The notes under the pieces are model-generated. The model ran no database searches. It had not been told where the DNA came from and saw only the letters and a list, made by a program, of their open reading frames with translations. 22,057 bases of DNA from an uncultured Chloroflexota bacterium. Lineage in GTDB: Bacteria > Chloroflexota > Dehalococcoidia > SM23-28-2 > RBG-16-64-32. The position numbers were made by a program, and so were the translations under genes. The stretch covers positions 1 through 22,057 of the forward strand of contig CAJXNA010000006.1 of NCBI GenBank assembly GCA_913056415.1. The letters run 5' to 3'. Of this stretch, positions 22,026 through 22,057 are shown piece after piece; within the stretch, counting starts at the first letter, position 1, and each line of letters starts with the position of its first letter.

Positions 22026-22057
22026 GTCCCTCCCTCAGGGCCCTACAGACGGCTGAA

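Larger units (their letters stand above)
21324..22057. other. Right-flank region without a supported gene
   Basis: No complete gene is convincing. The stretch holds a remnant of the small zinc-motif ORF (about 21430-21590), an inverted repeat built of GTCGCC words (21766-21802), a tRNA-Lys 3' fragment (21906-21950) and a perfect hairpin (22001-22025). This mix is typical of the end of an integrated element. Confidence 0.5.

Noticed and set aside
1..22057. CRISPR array or transposase/integrase gene
   Set aside because: No regularly spaced repeats and no transposase or recombinase motifs were found; only att-like and decayed remnants are visible.

Overview
The window is dominated by one long minus-strand locus (about 15621 down to 1616) that encodes an oxygen-tolerant-type [NiFe] uptake hydrogenase and much of its assembly machinery. 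The small subunit has no Tat signal, the large subunit is long (643 aa), and a NifU/Rieske fusion protein and a TPR protein lie nearby. Together these point to the group 1h ('actinobacterial-type', high-affinity) hydrogenases, which are known from Actinobacteriota, Chloroflexota and a few other phyla. GC-rich coding, Shine-Dalgarno leaders and a ribbon-helix-helix/zinc protein at the left edge suggest Chloroflexota (perhaps Dehalococcoidia-like) as the host. That is an impression only; no phylogenetic marker is present.

Left flank (1-1615): one small DNA-binding-type gene (442-825), iteron-like and hairpin sequences, and decayed minus-strand coding remnants. Hydrogenase operon, in transcription order (minus strand): PadR-type regulator, CooC-like nickel ATPase, small subunit, four small membrane-anchored helical proteins arranged as two related pairs, large subunit, degenerate maturation-protease paralogue, winged-helix protein with a Cys-rich tail, NifU/Rieske fusion, canonical maturation protease, 62-aa Cys-rich protein, hypF, hypC, hypD, a crotonase-family enzyme, and hypE. 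Genes overlap or lie within a few tens of bases of each other throughout, so they are probably cotranscribed.

Right part (15889-21323): a plus-strand four-helix membrane protein followed by an ABC-permease remnant, a minus-strand two-helix membrane protein, a plus-strand chlorite-dismutase-like heme protein, a frameshifted muconolactone-isomerase-like gene, then a minus-strand group of TPR protein, receiver-like protein and [3Fe-4S]-type ferredoxin. Right flank (21324-22057): no convincing gene, but the 3' half of a tRNA-Lys(TTT) gene, which is the usual scar of site-specific integration. Its orientation implies that any integrated element lies to its left and could include the hydrogenase locus.

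How it may work together: the small and large subunits form the H2-oxidising dimer. HypF/HypE make CN ligands and HypC/HypD assemble Fe(CN)2CO. CooC-like ATPase may stand in for the absent HypA/HypB in Ni delivery, and the crotonase may be a stand-alone counterpart of the HypX C-terminal module that makes the CO ligand. The four small membrane proteins, encoded between the two catalytic subunit genes, are candidates for the membrane stalk or quinone-delivery scaffold. The small-protein scaffold, the crotonase and the Cys-rich protein are the parts that look least described.
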